A stretch of 64,000 nucleotides of DNA from Paracidovorax avenae ATCC 19860 (GTDB lineage: Bacteria > Pseudomonadota > Gammaproteobacteria > Burkholderiales > Burkholderiaceae_C): positions 4,464,001 to 4,528,000 of the forward strand of contig NC_015138.1 in the NCBI RefSeq assembly GCF_000176855.2, in the 5' to 3' direction. Below the pieces are notes generated by a model. That model was not told the origin of the DNA. It did no database searches and saw only the letters and a program-made list of their open reading frames with translations. Position numbers and translations under genes: made by a program. Numbering within the stretch: position 1 is the stretch's first letter; each line of letters begins with the position of its first letter. Shown piece after piece: positions 51,532 through 62,154 of this stretch.

Positions 51532-53421
51532 TCACTCCACCGTCACGCTCTTCGCCAGGTTCCGCGGCTTGTCCACGTCCGTCCCGCGCGCGCAGGCCGT
51601 GTGGTAGGCCAGCAGCTGCAGCGGCACCACGTGCAGGATCGGGCTGAGCGCGCCGTAGTTCTCGGGCATGCGGATCACGTGCATGCCTTCGGAGGTCTCG
51701 ATGTTGGTCTTCGCGTCGGCCAGCACGTAGAGCACGCCGCCGCGGGCACGCACTTCCTGCAGGTTGCTCTTGAGCTTTTCCAGCAGTTCGTCGTTGGGCG
51801 CGACGGTGACCACGGGCATGCTGCTCGTTACCAGGGCCAGGGGGCCGTGCTTGAGCTCGCCGGCCGGGTAGGCCTCGGCGTGGATGTAGCTGATTTCCTT
51901 GAGCTTGAGCGCGCCTTCCAGGGCGATGGGGTAGTGCACGCCGCGGCCCAGGAACAGGGCGTTCTCCATCTTCGCGAAGTCCTCGGCCCAGCTGATGATC
52001 TGGGGTTCGAGCGCGAGCACGCCCTGCAGCGCCACGGGCAGGTGGCGCATGGCCTGCAGGTGGCGGGCCTCCTGCTCTTCGTTCAGGCGGCCTCGCGCCT
52101 GCGCCAGTGCCAGCGTGAGCAGGAACAGGCCCGCGAGCTGGGTGGTGAAGGCCTTGGTGGAGGCCACGCCGATCTCCACGCCCGCGCGGGTGATGTAGGC
52201 CAGCTTGCATTCGCGCACCATGGCGCTGGTGGACACGTTGCAGATGGTCAGCGTGTGCTGCATGCCCAGGCCCTGGGCATGGCGCAGCGCGGCCAGGGTG
52301 TCGGCGGTCTCGCCGGACTGGCTGATGGTCACCACCAGGGCGCGCGGGTTGGGCACGCTGGTGCGGTAGCGGTACTCGCTCGCCACCTCCACCTGCGTGG
52401 GAATGCCGGCGATGGATTCGAGCCAGTACTTGGCGGTGCAGCCGCTGTAGTAGCTGGTGCCGCAGGCCAGGATCAGGACGGAATCCACTTCCTTGAACAC
52501 GCGCCAGGCGGCGGTGCCGTCGGCGCCGTCGAACAGCTCGGGCGCCACGCCGCGCACGCCTTCCAGCGTGTCGCCGATGGCGCGCGGCTGCTCGAAGATT
52601 TCCTTCTGCATGTAGTGGCGGTACGGGCCCAGTTCGGCGGCGCCGCTGTGGGCGAGCACGGTGCGCACGGGGCGGCTCGCGGTGTCCAGGGGCTGGCCGT
52701 CCTTGCCGGCGATCCAGTAGCGGCCCAGTTGCAGGTCCACCAGGTCGCCTTCTTCCAGGTACACGATCTGGTCGGTGACACCGGCCAGGGCCATGGCGTC
52801 GCTCGCCAGGAAGTGCTCGCCCTCCCCCACGCCCAGGATCAGCGGGGAGCCGGCGCGCGCACCCACGACGCGGTGGGGCTCGTCCTTGTGGATCACGGCG
52901 ATGGCATAGGCGCCATGCAGTTCGGCCACCGCGGCGCGCACGGCCTGGAACAGGTCACCGCTGTAGTGGCTGTCCACGAGGTGGGCGATCACCTCGGTGT
53001 CCGTCTGGCTGGTGAACACGTAGCCGCGGGCCTGCAGCGATGCACGCAGGGCCTCGTGGTTCTCGATGATGCCGTTGTGCACCAGCGCCACGCGGCCCAG
53101 GCGCAGCGGCTCGTCCGGGCCGGAGCCGTGGCTGAAATGGGGATGCGCGTTGTGCACGGCCGGCGCGCCGTGCGTGGCCCAGCGCGTGTGGGCGATGCCG
53201 GTGGCGCCTTCCACGTGCTCGGTGCGCACCTGCTCCAGCAGCTCCGCCACGCGCGCCGTGCTGCGCGCGCGCCGCAGGCCGCCCGTGCGGGTGGCGTCCA
53301 GGCTCGCGTCGTGGATGGCGACGCCGCACGAGTCATAGCCCCGGTACTCCAGGCGCTGCAGGCCCTGGACGAGGATGGGAACGATGTTGCGCGTGGAAAC
53401 CGCGCCGACGATACCGCACAT
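51532..53421 (-). CDS. glmS: Glutamine-fructose-6-phosphate aminotransferase
   Basis: A 629-residue GlmS. The catalytic Cys follows the initiator Met (MCGIVGAV), giving the glutaminase domain (about 1-240) with TRWATHG and [11 protein letters not shown]. Two sugar isomerase (SIS) domains follow, with [14 protein letters not shown] and ending in [13 protein letters not shown]. It makes glucosamine-6-phosphate for peptidoglycan and lipopolysaccharide. The gene is about 2.5 kb from glmU, the next enzymes of the pathway, with a transporter and a regulator between. It is divergent from an Lrp-family gene across an AT-rich region with a long inverted repeat. Confidence 0.97.
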   Translation of the reverse strand: MCGIVGAVSTRNIVPILVQGLQRLEYRGYDSCGVAIHDASLDATRTGGLRRARSTARVAELLEQVRTEHVEGATGIAHTRWATHGAPAVHNAHPHFSHGSGPDEPLRLGRVALVHNGIIENHEALRASLQARGYVFTSQTDTEVIAHLVDSHYSGDLFQAVRAAVAELHGAYAIAVIHKDEPHRVVGARAGSPLILGVGEGEHFLASDAMALAGVTDQIVYLEEGDLVDLQLGRYWIAGKDGQPLDTASRPVRTVLAHSGAAELGPYRHYMQKEIFEQPRAIGDTLEGVRGVAPELFDGADGTAAWRVFKEVDSVLILACGTSYYSGCTAKYWLESIAGIPTQVEVASEYRYRTSVPNPRALVVTISQSGETADTLAALRHAQGLGMQHTLTICNVSTSAMVRECKLAYITRAGVEIGVASTKAFTTQLAGLFLLTLALAQARGRLNEEQEARHLQAMRHLPVALQGVLALEPQIISWAEDFAKMENALFLGRGVHYPIALEGALKLKEISYIHAEAYPAGELKHGPLALVTSSMPVVTVAPNDELLEKLKSNLQEVRARGGVLYVLADAKTNIETSEGMHVIRMPENYGALSPILHVVPLQLLAYHTACARGTDVDKPRNLAKSVTVE

Positions 53422-53540
53422 GGCCTGAACTCCTGAGGAACGATAGGCGAAACGAGGGGGAGGCGAACCGGCTTGCAGGCCGGAGCTGCCGCGATATTAG
53501 GCAGAGTGAAAAGAAATTTCTGATCATTCTTTACACGCCT

Positions 53541-53588
53541 TATGAATGAAAATTTCCAACAAAATGCAATTCTGAATTTTCTTTCATA
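53541..53588. promoter_or_regulatory. Long inverted repeat between glmS and the Lrp-family gene
   Basis: TATGAATGAAAATT (53541-53554) and AATTTTCTTTCATA (53575-53588) pair at 13 of 14 positions with a 20-base spacer. The dyad ends 12 bases before the regulator ATG and lies 120 bases from glmS. Its size and AT-rich character suit an Lrp/AsnC octamer or dimer site. Binding is inferred. Confidence 0.6.
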
Positions 53589-53600
53589 AAATCAACAATC

Positions 53601-54131
53601 ATGGAAGAAAAATTCCCTGATGACACGGACCTGCAGCTGCTCGAAGCCCTGCAGCGCGATGCCTCGCTGAGCAACCAGGCCTTGGCGGCACTGGTGCATG
53701 TGTCTCCCCCCACCTGCCTGCGCCGTGTGAAGCGGCTGCACGAAGCCGGACTGATCGAGCGCGAGGTGGCGCTCGTGCAGCCGGACGTGCTGGCCCGCCA
53801 CCTCGGGCACGGCCTCACGGCCATCGTGGAGGTGGTGCTGGACCGGCAGGATGCGGAGCGCATGGAAGCCTTCGAGGCCCGCGCCACCGAAGACGCGGCC
53901 GTGCAGCAGTGCTACCGGGTCTCGCCCGGGCCGGATTTCATCCTGGTGGTGCATGCGCCCGACATGCCGGGCTACCTGGCGCTCGCGCAGCGGCTCTTCA
54001 CCAGCGACGGCAACGTGCGCAACGTGAAGGCCTTCTTCAGCATCAAGCGCAGCAAGTTCGAGCCGCGCCTGCCCTGCCGCAAGGGCGCCGCCGAAGGCCC
54101 GCCTGCGTCCACGCAGCGCAGGCCGGGTTGA
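53601..54131 (+). CDS. Lrp/AsnC-family regulator
   Basis: A 176-residue regulator. The N-terminal helix-turn-helix has DLQLLEALQRDASLSNQALAALVHVSPPTCLRRVKRLHEAGLI; the C-terminal RAM (ligand-binding) domain is at about 70-150. The last 25 residues are an Arg/Pro-rich extension beyond the family's usual 150-160. Lrp/AsnC proteins sense amino acids. It is 4 bases upstream of an EamA exporter gene, which it likely controls, and divergent from glmS across the long dyad. Confidence 0.92.
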   Translation: MEEKFPDDTDLQLLEALQRDASLSNQALAALVHVSPPTCLRRVKRLHEAGLIEREVALVQPDVLARHLGHGLTAIVEVVLDRQDAERMEAFEARATEDAAVQQCYRVSPGPDFILVVHAPDMPGYLALAQRLFTSDGNVRNVKAFFSIKRSKFEPRLPCRKGAAEGPPASTQRRPG

Positions 54132-54135
54132 GGCC

Positions 54136-55059
54136 ATGCAGAAGTCCGCAATGACCTCTCCCGCCCCGCTGCCCCGCCGCCTCGCCATCGGCCTGATCGC
54201 ATTGATCAGTTGCACTTTCGCCGCCAACCACGTGGCGGCGCGCCTGGCCTTCGACCATGGCACCGGCCTGCTGCTGGCAGTGCTGTGCCGCAGCGGCGCC
54301 ACCGCGCTGGTGCTGGCCGCGCTCGTGGCATGGCAGCGCCCCGCGCTCTCCATGCCGCCCGGCATGCTGCGCTGGCAGTTGCTGCTGGGCGCGCTGGTAG
54401 CCACGCAGAGCCTGTGCCTGTACTCCGCCGTCGCGCGCATCCCCGTGGCGCTGGCCCTGCTGGTGTCGAACGTTTGCCCGGTGCTGCTCGCGCTGCTCAC
54501 CTGGGGATTGGGCGGCCCGCGCCCCACGCGCCGCGCGGCGGTGGTCATGGCCGTGGCCCTGGGCGGGCTGCTGCTGGCGCTGGACGTGCCCGCGCGCATG
54601 GCGGAGCTGGGCCGGGACGATGGCGGCGCATGGATGACCGGCATCGCCTTCGCCTTCACGGCCGCCTGCGTGTTCGCGCTCGCACTGTGGATCACCGACC
54701 ACCGTCTCAAGGCAATGCCCGGCATGTGGCGCAGCCTGATGACCGTGGGCAGCGTGTTCGCGCTGATGGTGGCGGCCGGTGCCAGCGGCCTGGTGCCGGG
54801 CGGCATGCGCTGGCCCGACGCCGCGCCGGGCTGGTGGGGCCTCGCGGCGCTGGTGGTGCTCTACGGCACGGCCTTCACGGCCATGTTCGTCAGCCTGCCC
54901 CGCCTGGACATGGCGCGCAACGCCCCCGTGATGAACGCCGAGCCCGTGGCCACGCTGCTGCTCGGGTGGTGGATCCTGGACCAGACGCTGCAGCCCCTGC
55001 AACTGGCCGGCGGCGCCGTGGTCCTGGCCGCGATCGTGGCGCTCGGGCGCAAGGGCTGA
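54136..55059 (+). CDS. EamA/DMT-family exporter
   Basis: A 307-residue transporter with ten predicted helices in two EamA repeats (about 12-135 and 165-300). Landmarks are ALIALISCTFAANHVAARLAF and PVMNAEPVATLLLGWWILDQTLQP. Drug/metabolite transporters of this type export amino acids or other small molecules. The gene follows the Lrp-family regulator by 4 bases and is probably regulated and co-transcribed with it. An alternative start is ATG 54151, which removes the first five residues. Confidence 0.9.
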   Translation: MQKSAMTSPAPLPRRLAIGLIALISCTFAANHVAARLAFDHGTGLLLAVLCRSGATALVLAALVAWQRPALSMPPGMLRWQLLLGALVATQSLCLYSAVARIPVALALLVSNVCPVLLALLTWGLGGPRPTRRAAVVMAVALGGLLLALDVPARMAELGRDDGGAWMTGIAFAFTAACVFALALWITDHRLKAMPGMWRSLMTVGSVFALMVAAGASGLVPGGMRWPDAAPGWWGLAALVVLYGTAFTAMFVSLPRLDMARNAPVMNAEPVATLLLGWWILDQTLQPLQLAGGAVVLAAIVALGRKG

Positions 55060-55070
55060 ACCGCGGCGCT

Positions 55071-55891
55071 TCAGGCACCGGCCGCAGGCAGCACGATGCG
55101 CACGCGGCACCCCTGCCCCTCGGCGGACCCGCCCGGCGGCGCAGGCACGGCATCGATGCCGATCTCGCCATCCATGCGCTCCACGAAGCGCTTCGCCCGC
55201 GCCAGCCCGAGGCCCAGGCCCGGAAACTGGCTCACCGGATGCAGCCGCTGGAACACGCCGAACAGCTGCTGCGCGCGCCCCGGCACGAATCCAACACCGT
55301 TGTCGCGCACGCCGATTTCCACCCGGCCGTCCGGCAGCGGCTGCGCCTGCAGCGCGATGCAGGGCTGCGCCACGGGCCGCGAGAACTTGAGCGCGTTGTC
55401 CAGCACCGCCAGCAGTACCTCGTGCAGCAGCGCCGCATCGGCCCGCACCGCCATGCCGCCGCAGTCCGGCCACTGCCACTGCACGGTGGCCGGCCATGCG
55501 GAAGAAGCACCGGGCCCCGCAGCCGCTGCCAGCGCAGCCTCGGCCGCGGCACGCAGGGCCTCGCCCACCGCGACGGCCTGCGGCTGCACGGGTGCGAGCC
55601 CCGCACGCCCCAGCTGGATCAGGCCGTCGATCATCTCGCCCAGTTGCAGGCCGGAATGGGCCATGGTGTCCAGGAACTGCAGCGCCTCCGGATCGGCGTT
55701 GCTTTCTTCCACCAGTTCGCGCACCAGCCGCCCGTAGGCCAGTATGTGGCGCAGCGGCGCGCGCAGGTCGTGCGACACCGCACGCAGGAAGGCCTCCTGC
55801 TCCTGCCGCAGCGCCTGCAGTTCGGCCTGCAGCCGGTCGCGCTCCGCACCGGGGTCGGTGGAACCGGCTTCGCCCATCGCGGCGGCGCCCG

Positions 55892-55895
<4 letters not shown>
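55071..55895 (-). CDS. Soluble sensor histidine kinase coupled to glmU
   Basis: A 274-residue histidine kinase without membrane helix or PAS domain. The phosphoaccepting H42 lies in SHDLRAPL; the HATPase domain has DNALKF (N box), DNGVGFVP (G1) and GLGLGLARAKRF (G2). A coiled coil before H42 (residues about 15-38, LQAELQALRQEQEAFL) is the only possible input. No response regulator is adjacent. The ATG overlaps the glmU stop (ATGA), so it is translated together with GlmU. The N-terminal HK domain alone suggests phosphotransfer to a partner elsewhere. Confidence 0.85.
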
Positions 55896-57322
<1,427 letters not shown>

Positions 57323-57415
57323 GGAATATGGATGGGGATGGGATGGGGATGGCCGATTATCCGCCCCGCTGCCCCCCCCGCCCCGCGGCGGCCCGCCAGC
57401 CCCCCCCGGGGGCGG

Positions 57416-58186
57416 TCACAGCAGGGGCACGGGCCGGGGAATGGCGTCGTAGTATTCCGCGATGCGCGCCAGCGCCCGCGGATTGAGCAGCCGCAGGCGG
57501 CCCCCCGAGATTTCGTGCATGCCCATTTCGGACAGGCGCCGCAGCGTCTTGTTGGTGTGCACCAGCGACAACCCCAGCGCATCCGCGATGTGCTGCTGGT
57601 TGATCGGGAAATCCACGGCCCCGCCCTCCGCCAGGCCCAGGCGGTCCAGGCGGCGGTACAGGTGCACCAGCAGCACCGCCACCCGCTCGATCGCGGAGCG
57701 CCGGCCGGCCGTGAGCAGGTTGTCGTCCACCATGCCCTCGCCGCGTGCCGCCAGCCACGTGACCCCGTAGGCCAGTCGTGCGTGTTCGCGGAACATCGTC
57801 CACAGGCCATCGGCATCGAACGCGCAGAAGGCGCAGTCCGTCACGGCTTCCACGCCATGCAGCGCGGCGTCGGAAAACTCCTGCTGCAGCCCGACCAGGT
57901 CGCCCGGAAGCAGGAAATTCAGGATCTGCCGGCGTCCGTCCGACAGGGTCTTGTAGCGGAAGGCCCATCCGCTGTAGAGCGTATAGAGCCGCCCGCCGGA
58001 CTGGCGTTCGCGAATCAGCGTGCCGCCCGCCTTCACCATCTCCACGCCGCAGCGGTAGGACTCGATGAAGGACAATTCTTCGCCCGTCGCCGGGGTGAAA
58101 GCCTGGGTACGCTGGCGCAGCCGGCAGGCGCCGCAATGGCGCGGGACCTCCGGTAAAGGCCCAGCGGAAACGACATCGGTACTCAT
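57416..58186 (-). CDS. Crp/Fnr-family regulator divergent from a BLUF protein
   Basis: A 256-residue Crp/Fnr-type regulator. A Cys motif near the start (HCGACRLRQR, around residues 17-26) resembles the FNR-type iron-sulfur signal, but only two or three cysteines are present. The cyclic-nucleotide-like domain spans about 40-150, followed by the dimer helix and the winged helix with QQHIADALGLSLVHTNKTLRRL. It is divergent from a BLUF photoreceptor gene with 136 bases between the starts, so its target is likely that gene. The ATG at 58186 (MSTDVVSA) was preferred to the ATG 33 codons upstream. Confidence 0.88.
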   Translation of the reverse strand: MSTDVVSAGPLPEVPRHCGACRLRQRTQAFTPATGEELSFIESYRCGVEMVKAGGTLIRERQSGGRLYTLYSGWAFRYKTLSDGRRQILNFLLPGDLVGLQQEFSDAALHGVEAVTDCAFCAFDADGLWTMFREHARLAYGVTWLAARGEGMVDDNLLTAGRRSAIERVAVLLVHLYRRLDRLGLAEGGAVDFPINQQHIADALGLSLVHTNKTLRRLSEMGMHEISGGRLRLLNPRALARIAEYYDAIPRPVPLL

Positions 58187-58271
58187 ACTGCCAGCGCCTG
58201 CGGAGGAAATGGAAAAGGGTGCGGAACACGAACGCGGCGGCGATTCTAGGCAATCGGCGTGCCTGCAGGCT

Positions 58272-58308
58272 ATGTCTTTTGACATTGCGGCCTGCCGCCG
58301 TGTTCTCT
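58272..58308 (+). promoter_or_regulatory. Dyad and putative promoter for the BLUF gene
   Basis: ATGTC-TTTT-GACAT (58272-58285) is a perfect 5-base dyad. It contains a perfect sigma70 -35 box TTGACA (58279-58284), and TTCTCT (58303-58308) follows after an 18-base spacer as a weak -10. A protein bound to the dyad would cover the -35 region. The Crp/Fnr regulator from the divergent gene is a natural candidate. All are by pattern. Confidence 0.4.
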
Positions 58309-58322
58309 AGAGTGGAAAGTCC

Positions 58323-58736
58323 ATGACGCTTTTCCCTCCTCCGCTGACTGCACCGCTCCTGGAAGTGCTCTATGTCAGCACGCTGGCCCCCGGCCAGCCC
58401 GTTGGCATCGTGGCCACCATCGCCGCCAAGGCCCGGTTGTCCAATGTCCGGGACGGCATCACGGGCCTGCTGGTGTTCGACGGCCAGCGTTTCTGCCAGC
58501 AACTGGAAGGTCCCCCGGCCACCCTGGCCTCCCTGCTGGAGCGCATCCGCGCCGATGTGCGCCATACCGCGATGGAAGTGCTGCACCAGGCCCCCCTGAT
58601 GCAGCGCCGGTTCCAGCGGTTCAGCCTCGCCTTCAGTACGCTGGAAGACGAGGATGCGCTGCCCCGCATGGAGTCGCTGGCGGGCAACGAGGCCATGGCG
58701 GCCTTCGAGGCGCTGGCCATCGATCTGGAACTGTGA
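58323..58736 (+). CDS. BLUF-domain blue-light photoreceptor
   Basis: A 137-residue protein made almost entirely of a BLUF domain. The flavin-hydrogen-bonding residues are present: Y17 (VLYVSTLA), N41 in the helix that leads to GITGLLVF, and Q59 in FCQQLEG. The Arg-containing segment AMEVL and RRFQRFSLAFS, where the family's Trp/Met varies, completes the domain. BLUF proteins bind FAD and change their structure under blue light to regulate partner proteins. No output domain is fused, so it must act through a partner. The divergent Crp/Fnr regulator is the nearest candidate; this is inference from position. Confidence 0.88.
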   Translation: MTLFPPPLTAPLLEVLYVSTLAPGQPVGIVATIAAKARLSNVRDGITGLLVFDGQRFCQQLEGPPATLASLLERIRADVRHTAMEVLHQAPLMQRRFQRFSLAFSTLEDEDALPRMESLAGNEAMAAFEALAIDLEL

Positions 58737-58793
58737 GCGCCGACTGGCGCCCGGGCCCGGCATGGTCGCCGGGCCTGCCTCCGCAGGCCGTGC

Positions 58794-59162
58794 TCAGGCG
58801 CAGGCCGGGGTGCGGGCGGACACCACGCCCTGGCCGGCCGCTTCGCTCTTCACCACGCGCGAGATGTCGAAGCGGTACTGCACCACGTCCTTGCCCAGCG
58901 GTTCGATGACGGCATGCTGGCCGGCGGCGATCCAGAGCGTCTGGCCGGCGTGCAGGACGATATCGCCCGCGGCCGGGTCGGACTCGCCCGGCGCGCCGTC
59001 GTCGATGGTCACCCACGCCCGGCCCGATGCGATGCGCAGCGCCATCGGCACGCGCGGGCGCAGGCTGTGGGCCTGGCCCGGGGCCAGTCGATAGACATCG
59101 AGGCCGGAGGAACGGTCACGGGAGGTGGATTGTTGAAAATTCAGAACATGTGAAGCAGACAT
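58794..59162 (-). CDS. DUF2917 protein, copy 1
   Basis: A 122-residue protein with the DUF2917 pattern: LAPGQAHSLRPR, a central small beta sheet (MALRIASGRAWVTIDDG), and the conserved GQTLWIAAGQHAVIEPLG. The family is a cupin-like small protein of unknown function. A good ribosome binding site (GGAG) precedes the ATG at 59162. The paralogue at 59301-59786 shares the C-terminal IAAGQHAVIEP motif. The two genes are in tandem and share an upstream 11-base element. Confidence 0.7.
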   Translation of the reverse strand: MSASHVLNFQQSTSRDRSSGLDVYRLAPGQAHSLRPRVPMALRIASGRAWVTIDDGAPGESDPAAGDIVLHAGQTLWIAAGQHAVIEPLGKDVVQYRFDISRVVKSEAAGQGVVSARTPACA

Positions 59163-59220
59163 TGCTTTCTCCTGGTAAACCCTGGTTTTTTCCTGATTTT
59201 TCCTCTGGACCCCTGGGATC

Positions 59221-59231
59221 GTCCAATGAAA
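59221..59231 (+). promoter_or_regulatory. Shared upstream element, copy 1
   Basis: GTCCAATGAAA lies 59 bases upstream of the first DUF2917 start. The same 11 bases occur at the same distance range upstream of the second DUF2917 gene, so it is probably a common promoter or operator element. Confidence 0.45.
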
Positions 59232-59300
59232 TGCGCCGAGGGGAACCATGAGCTTTTCGCATCAATGCGCAAACACGGCCGTTTCAATGCGCCCAACGCA

Positions 59301-59786
59301 TCAATGGCGGCCCCGCAGCGCCATGGCGGAGGGCATCTGCGCACTGCCCCGGCCCTCCGGCCGACGGCCGATGGCCGCATGCCCCACGGCCCGGCCCAGT
59401 GCCAGCAGCGCGCGCCCCAGGGCCGCCTGGGCACGGAACATGTCACCCAGGGCGCAGGCCACGGCACTCCAGGCCGATGCCACCGGTACGCCCTGCGAGC
59501 CTTCCTCCGTCCACAGAAACGACACGCCGCCCGTCCTGCCCGGAGCCGGCCAGGGTTCCAGCACGGCGTGCTGCCCCGCCGCGATCCGGAGCGTGTCGCC
59601 CCTGCGCAGGAAAACATCCTCTTCGCTGGCCGCGCGGCCCGATACCGTCAGCCAGACACCGCCCTGGACGATTTCCAGCGTCCCGGGACGCCGTGGCCGC
59701 AGCCCCATGGCCTGGCCGCAGGCCAGCCTCCACGCACCCGCGGGAGCGCACCATTGTTGCGAATCTGGAAAGTTGGATACATCCAT
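59301..59786 (-). CDS. DUF2917 protein, copy 2, with helical C-terminal extension
   Basis: A 161-residue DUF2917-type protein. The core has LACGQAMGLRPRR, VQGGVWLTVSG and TLRIAAGQHAVLEPW, as in the neighbouring copy. A C-terminal extension of about 65 residues (from near residue 95) is rich in Ala, Leu and Arg and looks helical (ALGDMFRAQAALGRALLALGRA). The two copies in tandem suggest duplication followed by divergence. The start at 59786 has a weak ribosome binding site. Confidence 0.6.
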   Translation of the reverse strand: MDVSNFPDSQQWCAPAGAWRLACGQAMGLRPRRPGTLEIVQGGVWLTVSGRAASEEDVFLRRGDTLRIAAGQHAVLEPWPAPGRTGGVSFLWTEEGSQGVPVASAWSAVACALGDMFRAQAALGRALLALGRAVGHAAIGRRPEGRGSAQMPSAMALRGRH

Positions 59787-59851
59787 GGCCGGTTCCCCAT
59801 TGCATTCAAGCTGTTGCCTGGCAAGGAGTTTCTTTTGCAGCGGCCATTCCG

Positions 59852-59862
59852 GTCCAATGAAA
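59852..59862 (+). promoter_or_regulatory. Shared upstream element, copy 2
   Basis: GTCCAATGAAA lies 65 bases upstream of the second DUF2917 start, and also between it and the divergent LysR gene. It is identical to the copy at 59221-59231. Confidence 0.45.
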
Positions 59863-59927
59863 ACGCGGCCATAATTTCATGCCACTGGATCATCAATCCA
59901 GGCCGACGCCCCCGCATTGCAAACACC

Positions 59928-60920
59928 ATGACCCTTCCCGCCCCTGTCGCACATCTGCGCACGCGGCCCGTGGCAGTCGGCCACTGGCGCGCCTTCCTCG
60001 CCGTGGCCCGCCACCTGAATTTCCGCGCCGCCGCCGAAGAGCTGTCCCTCACGCAATCGGCGGTGAGCCGCCAGATCCAGGCGCTGGAAGACGAAGTAGG
60101 CGTGCCGCTCTTCCTGCGGCACACGCGCGCGGTGGAGCTCACCAGCGCGGGGGCGCAGCTGCAGCGCGCCGTGGCGCCTGCGCTGGAGCGGCTCGATGCC
60201 AGCGTGCGGCTCGTGCGGCAGACGGCCGGGCGCAAGAGCGTCGCGATCACGACCTGGGCCAGCTTCGCATCCATGTGGCTGATTCCGCGCATGGAGGAAT
60301 TCCAGCGCGACAACCCTGACATCGACATCCGCATCGATGCGAGCGACGTGTCCGTGGACCTGGAAACCGCGGATGTCGATCTCGCACTGCGCTACGCCGT
60401 GCCGGGCTCGCAACTGCAGGGCGCGCAACGGCTGTTCGGGGAGCAGCTTGCCGTGGTGGCCAGCCCGTGGCTGCTCAAGAGCGGCCCGCCCATCCGCAAG
60501 CCCGCGGACGTCGCCCAGTTCACGCTGATCGAGGCCGGCGACGCCCACCGCACGGCCTACCTGGAATGGCTGACGTGGCGGCGCTGGTTCGAGCAGAACG
60601 GCCAGTCCAAGCTGCAGCCCAAGCGCTGGCTCTACTTCAACTACGCCCACCAGATCGTGCAGGCCGCACTCACCGGCCAGGGCCTTGCGCTCGCGCGGAT
60701 GCCGCTCATCGCGGACAGCCTCGCGTCCGGCGACCTCGTCGAGGTGCTGCCCGGCTACCGGCTCGATTCGCCGCTGGTGTACTGGATGCTGGTAGGGCCG
60801 CGCAGCGGGCAGCGTCCCGAGATCAAGGCGTTCTGCTCCTGGCTGCTGCGCGAGGCGCAGCTCACCCGCGAAGCCGTGGGCGAAGTCCCCGATCCGGACC
60901 TGAACGACGACCTGGGCTGA
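59928..60920 (+). CDS. LysR-family regulator (GcvA-like)
   Basis: A 330-residue LysR regulator of the GcvA/AmpR-like group. Its helix-turn-helix is at about residues 18-77 (GHWRAFLAVARHLNFRAAAEEL), and the ligand-binding domain begins near 105 (SVAITTWASFASMWLIPRMEEFQRDNPDID). It is followed by an oxygenase/importer operon on the same strand after 229 bases, and is divergent from the DUF2917 pair. Either set of genes could be its target. ATG 59928 gives MTLPAPVAH. Confidence 0.9.
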   Translation: MTLPAPVAHLRTRPVAVGHWRAFLAVARHLNFRAAAEELSLTQSAVSRQIQALEDEVGVPLFLRHTRAVELTSAGAQLQRAVAPALERLDASVRLVRQTAGRKSVAITTWASFASMWLIPRMEEFQRDNPDIDIRIDASDVSVDLETADVDLALRYAVPGSQLQGAQRLFGEQLAVVASPWLLKSGPPIRKPADVAQFTLIEAGDAHRTAYLEWLTWRRWFEQNGQSKLQPKRWLYFNYAHQIVQAALTGQGLALARMPLIADSLASGDLVEVLPGYRLDSPLVYWMLVGPRSGQRPEIKAFCSWLLREAQLTREAVGEVPDPDLNDDLG

Positions 60921-61149
60921 CACGGCCTGCTTGCGGCCGCCGCACCGCCAGCGCGCGGCGCGGCACGCAGATGTGCCATGGCAGTGCATCCGGCATGGCC
61001 CGTGCGCCAAGCTGGTGGCGCCGCGCACCCGAACAGCGCGCCCTCCGCGCTCGCCGCGAAGCGCCGGGGCAGGCCTGCTCTCTGCAGAGGCCAGTGGCAT
61101 GGCGATTGCTTTGAACTCGGCCATTGCCACCCTCCTGCCGGAGATAGCC

Positions 61150-62154
61150 ATGCCTGCCCTGGACGTTCCCGTGATCGACCTGCAACCCTGGTTCGACGGC
61201 TCGCGAGAGGACAGGCTGCGCCTCGCTGCCCAGGTGGACGGCGCCTGCCGCGACATCGGCTTCCTGGTCGTCACGAACCACCAGATCCCGGCGGAACTCA
61301 TCGAACGGGTATCGCACGCATCGCGCGAATTCTTCGCACTGCCCCTGGAGACCAAGCGCCGCGTGGACCGCCCTCGCGAGGATGCCGTGCGGGGCTACAG
61401 CGCCGTGGGCGAGGAAGGGCTGTCCTACAGCCTCGAGGAAGCCGCTCCCGGCGACCTCAAAGAATCGTTCTCGATCGGCCCCACGGACGTTCCCCAGGAC
61501 GACTACCACCGGGGACCGGCCGCGGGCGCGCACTTCGAACCCAACCCGTGGCCCGACGTGCCGGGCTTCCGCGAGGCCTACACCGCGTACTTCGATGCCA
61601 TGAGCGGCCTGGCGCGCACGCTGATGTGCATCTTCGCCACGGCGCTGCGCCTGCCCGAGGACTTCTTCGACGACAAGATCGACCGGCACATCAGCATGTT
61701 CCGGGTGCTGAGCTATCCGCCCCAGAAGGAAGCGCCCCTGCCCGGACAGATGCGTGCCGGCGCCCACAGCGACTACGGCAGCCTGACCATCGTGCGCCCC
61801 GACGGCCCGGGACTGCAGGTGTTCAACAAGGCAGGCCAGTGGGTCGATGTGCCGATGGTGGAAGGCAGCTTCGTGATCAACATCGCCGACCTGATGATGC
61901 AGTGGACCAACGACACGTGGATTTCCACCCTGCACCGGGTCGCCAATCCGCCGTTCGACGACGCGCTGCGCAATACGCGGCGCCAATCGCTCGTGTTCTT
62001 CCACCAGCCGAACTACGACGCCATGATCGAGTGCCTGCCCAGCTGCCTCGGCCCGGGCGAGAAGCCACGCCACGCCCCCGTCACGTCCGGCGACCACCTC
62101 ACGTCCAAGTTCGTCAAGCAGACCACGTTCGGCGGCACCAAGGCCGCGGCCTGA
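61150..62154 (+). CDS. 2-oxoglutarate/Fe(II) oxygenase, isopenicillin N synthase family
   Basis: A 334-residue non-haem iron oxygenase of the IPNS-like group. The iron triad is H206, D208 (AHSDYGSL) and H262 (LHRV); the co-substrate-binding R278 and S280 (RRQSLVFF) are in place. The N-terminal PVIDLQPWFDG and GFLVVTNHQIP are typical. Such enzymes use oxygen and usually 2-oxoglutarate to hydroxylate, desaturate or cyclise small molecules. A GGAG 6 bases upstream of the ATG at 61150 favours this start over the ATG at 61099. The stop overlaps the next start (TGATG). Confidence 0.9.
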   Translation: MPALDVPVIDLQPWFDGSREDRLRLAAQVDGACRDIGFLVVTNHQIPAELIERVSHASREFFALPLETKRRVDRPREDAVRGYSAVGEEGLSYSLEEAAPGDLKESFSIGPTDVPQDDYHRGPAAGAHFEPNPWPDVPGFREAYTAYFDAMSGLARTLMCIFATALRLPEDFFDDKIDRHISMFRVLSYPPQKEAPLPGQMRAGAHSDYGSLTIVRPDGPGLQVFNKAGQWVDVPMVEGSFVINIADLMMQWTNDTWISTLHRVANPPFDDALRNTRRQSLVFFHQPNYDAMIECLPSCLGPGEKPRHAPVTSGDHLTSKFVKQTTFGGTKAAA

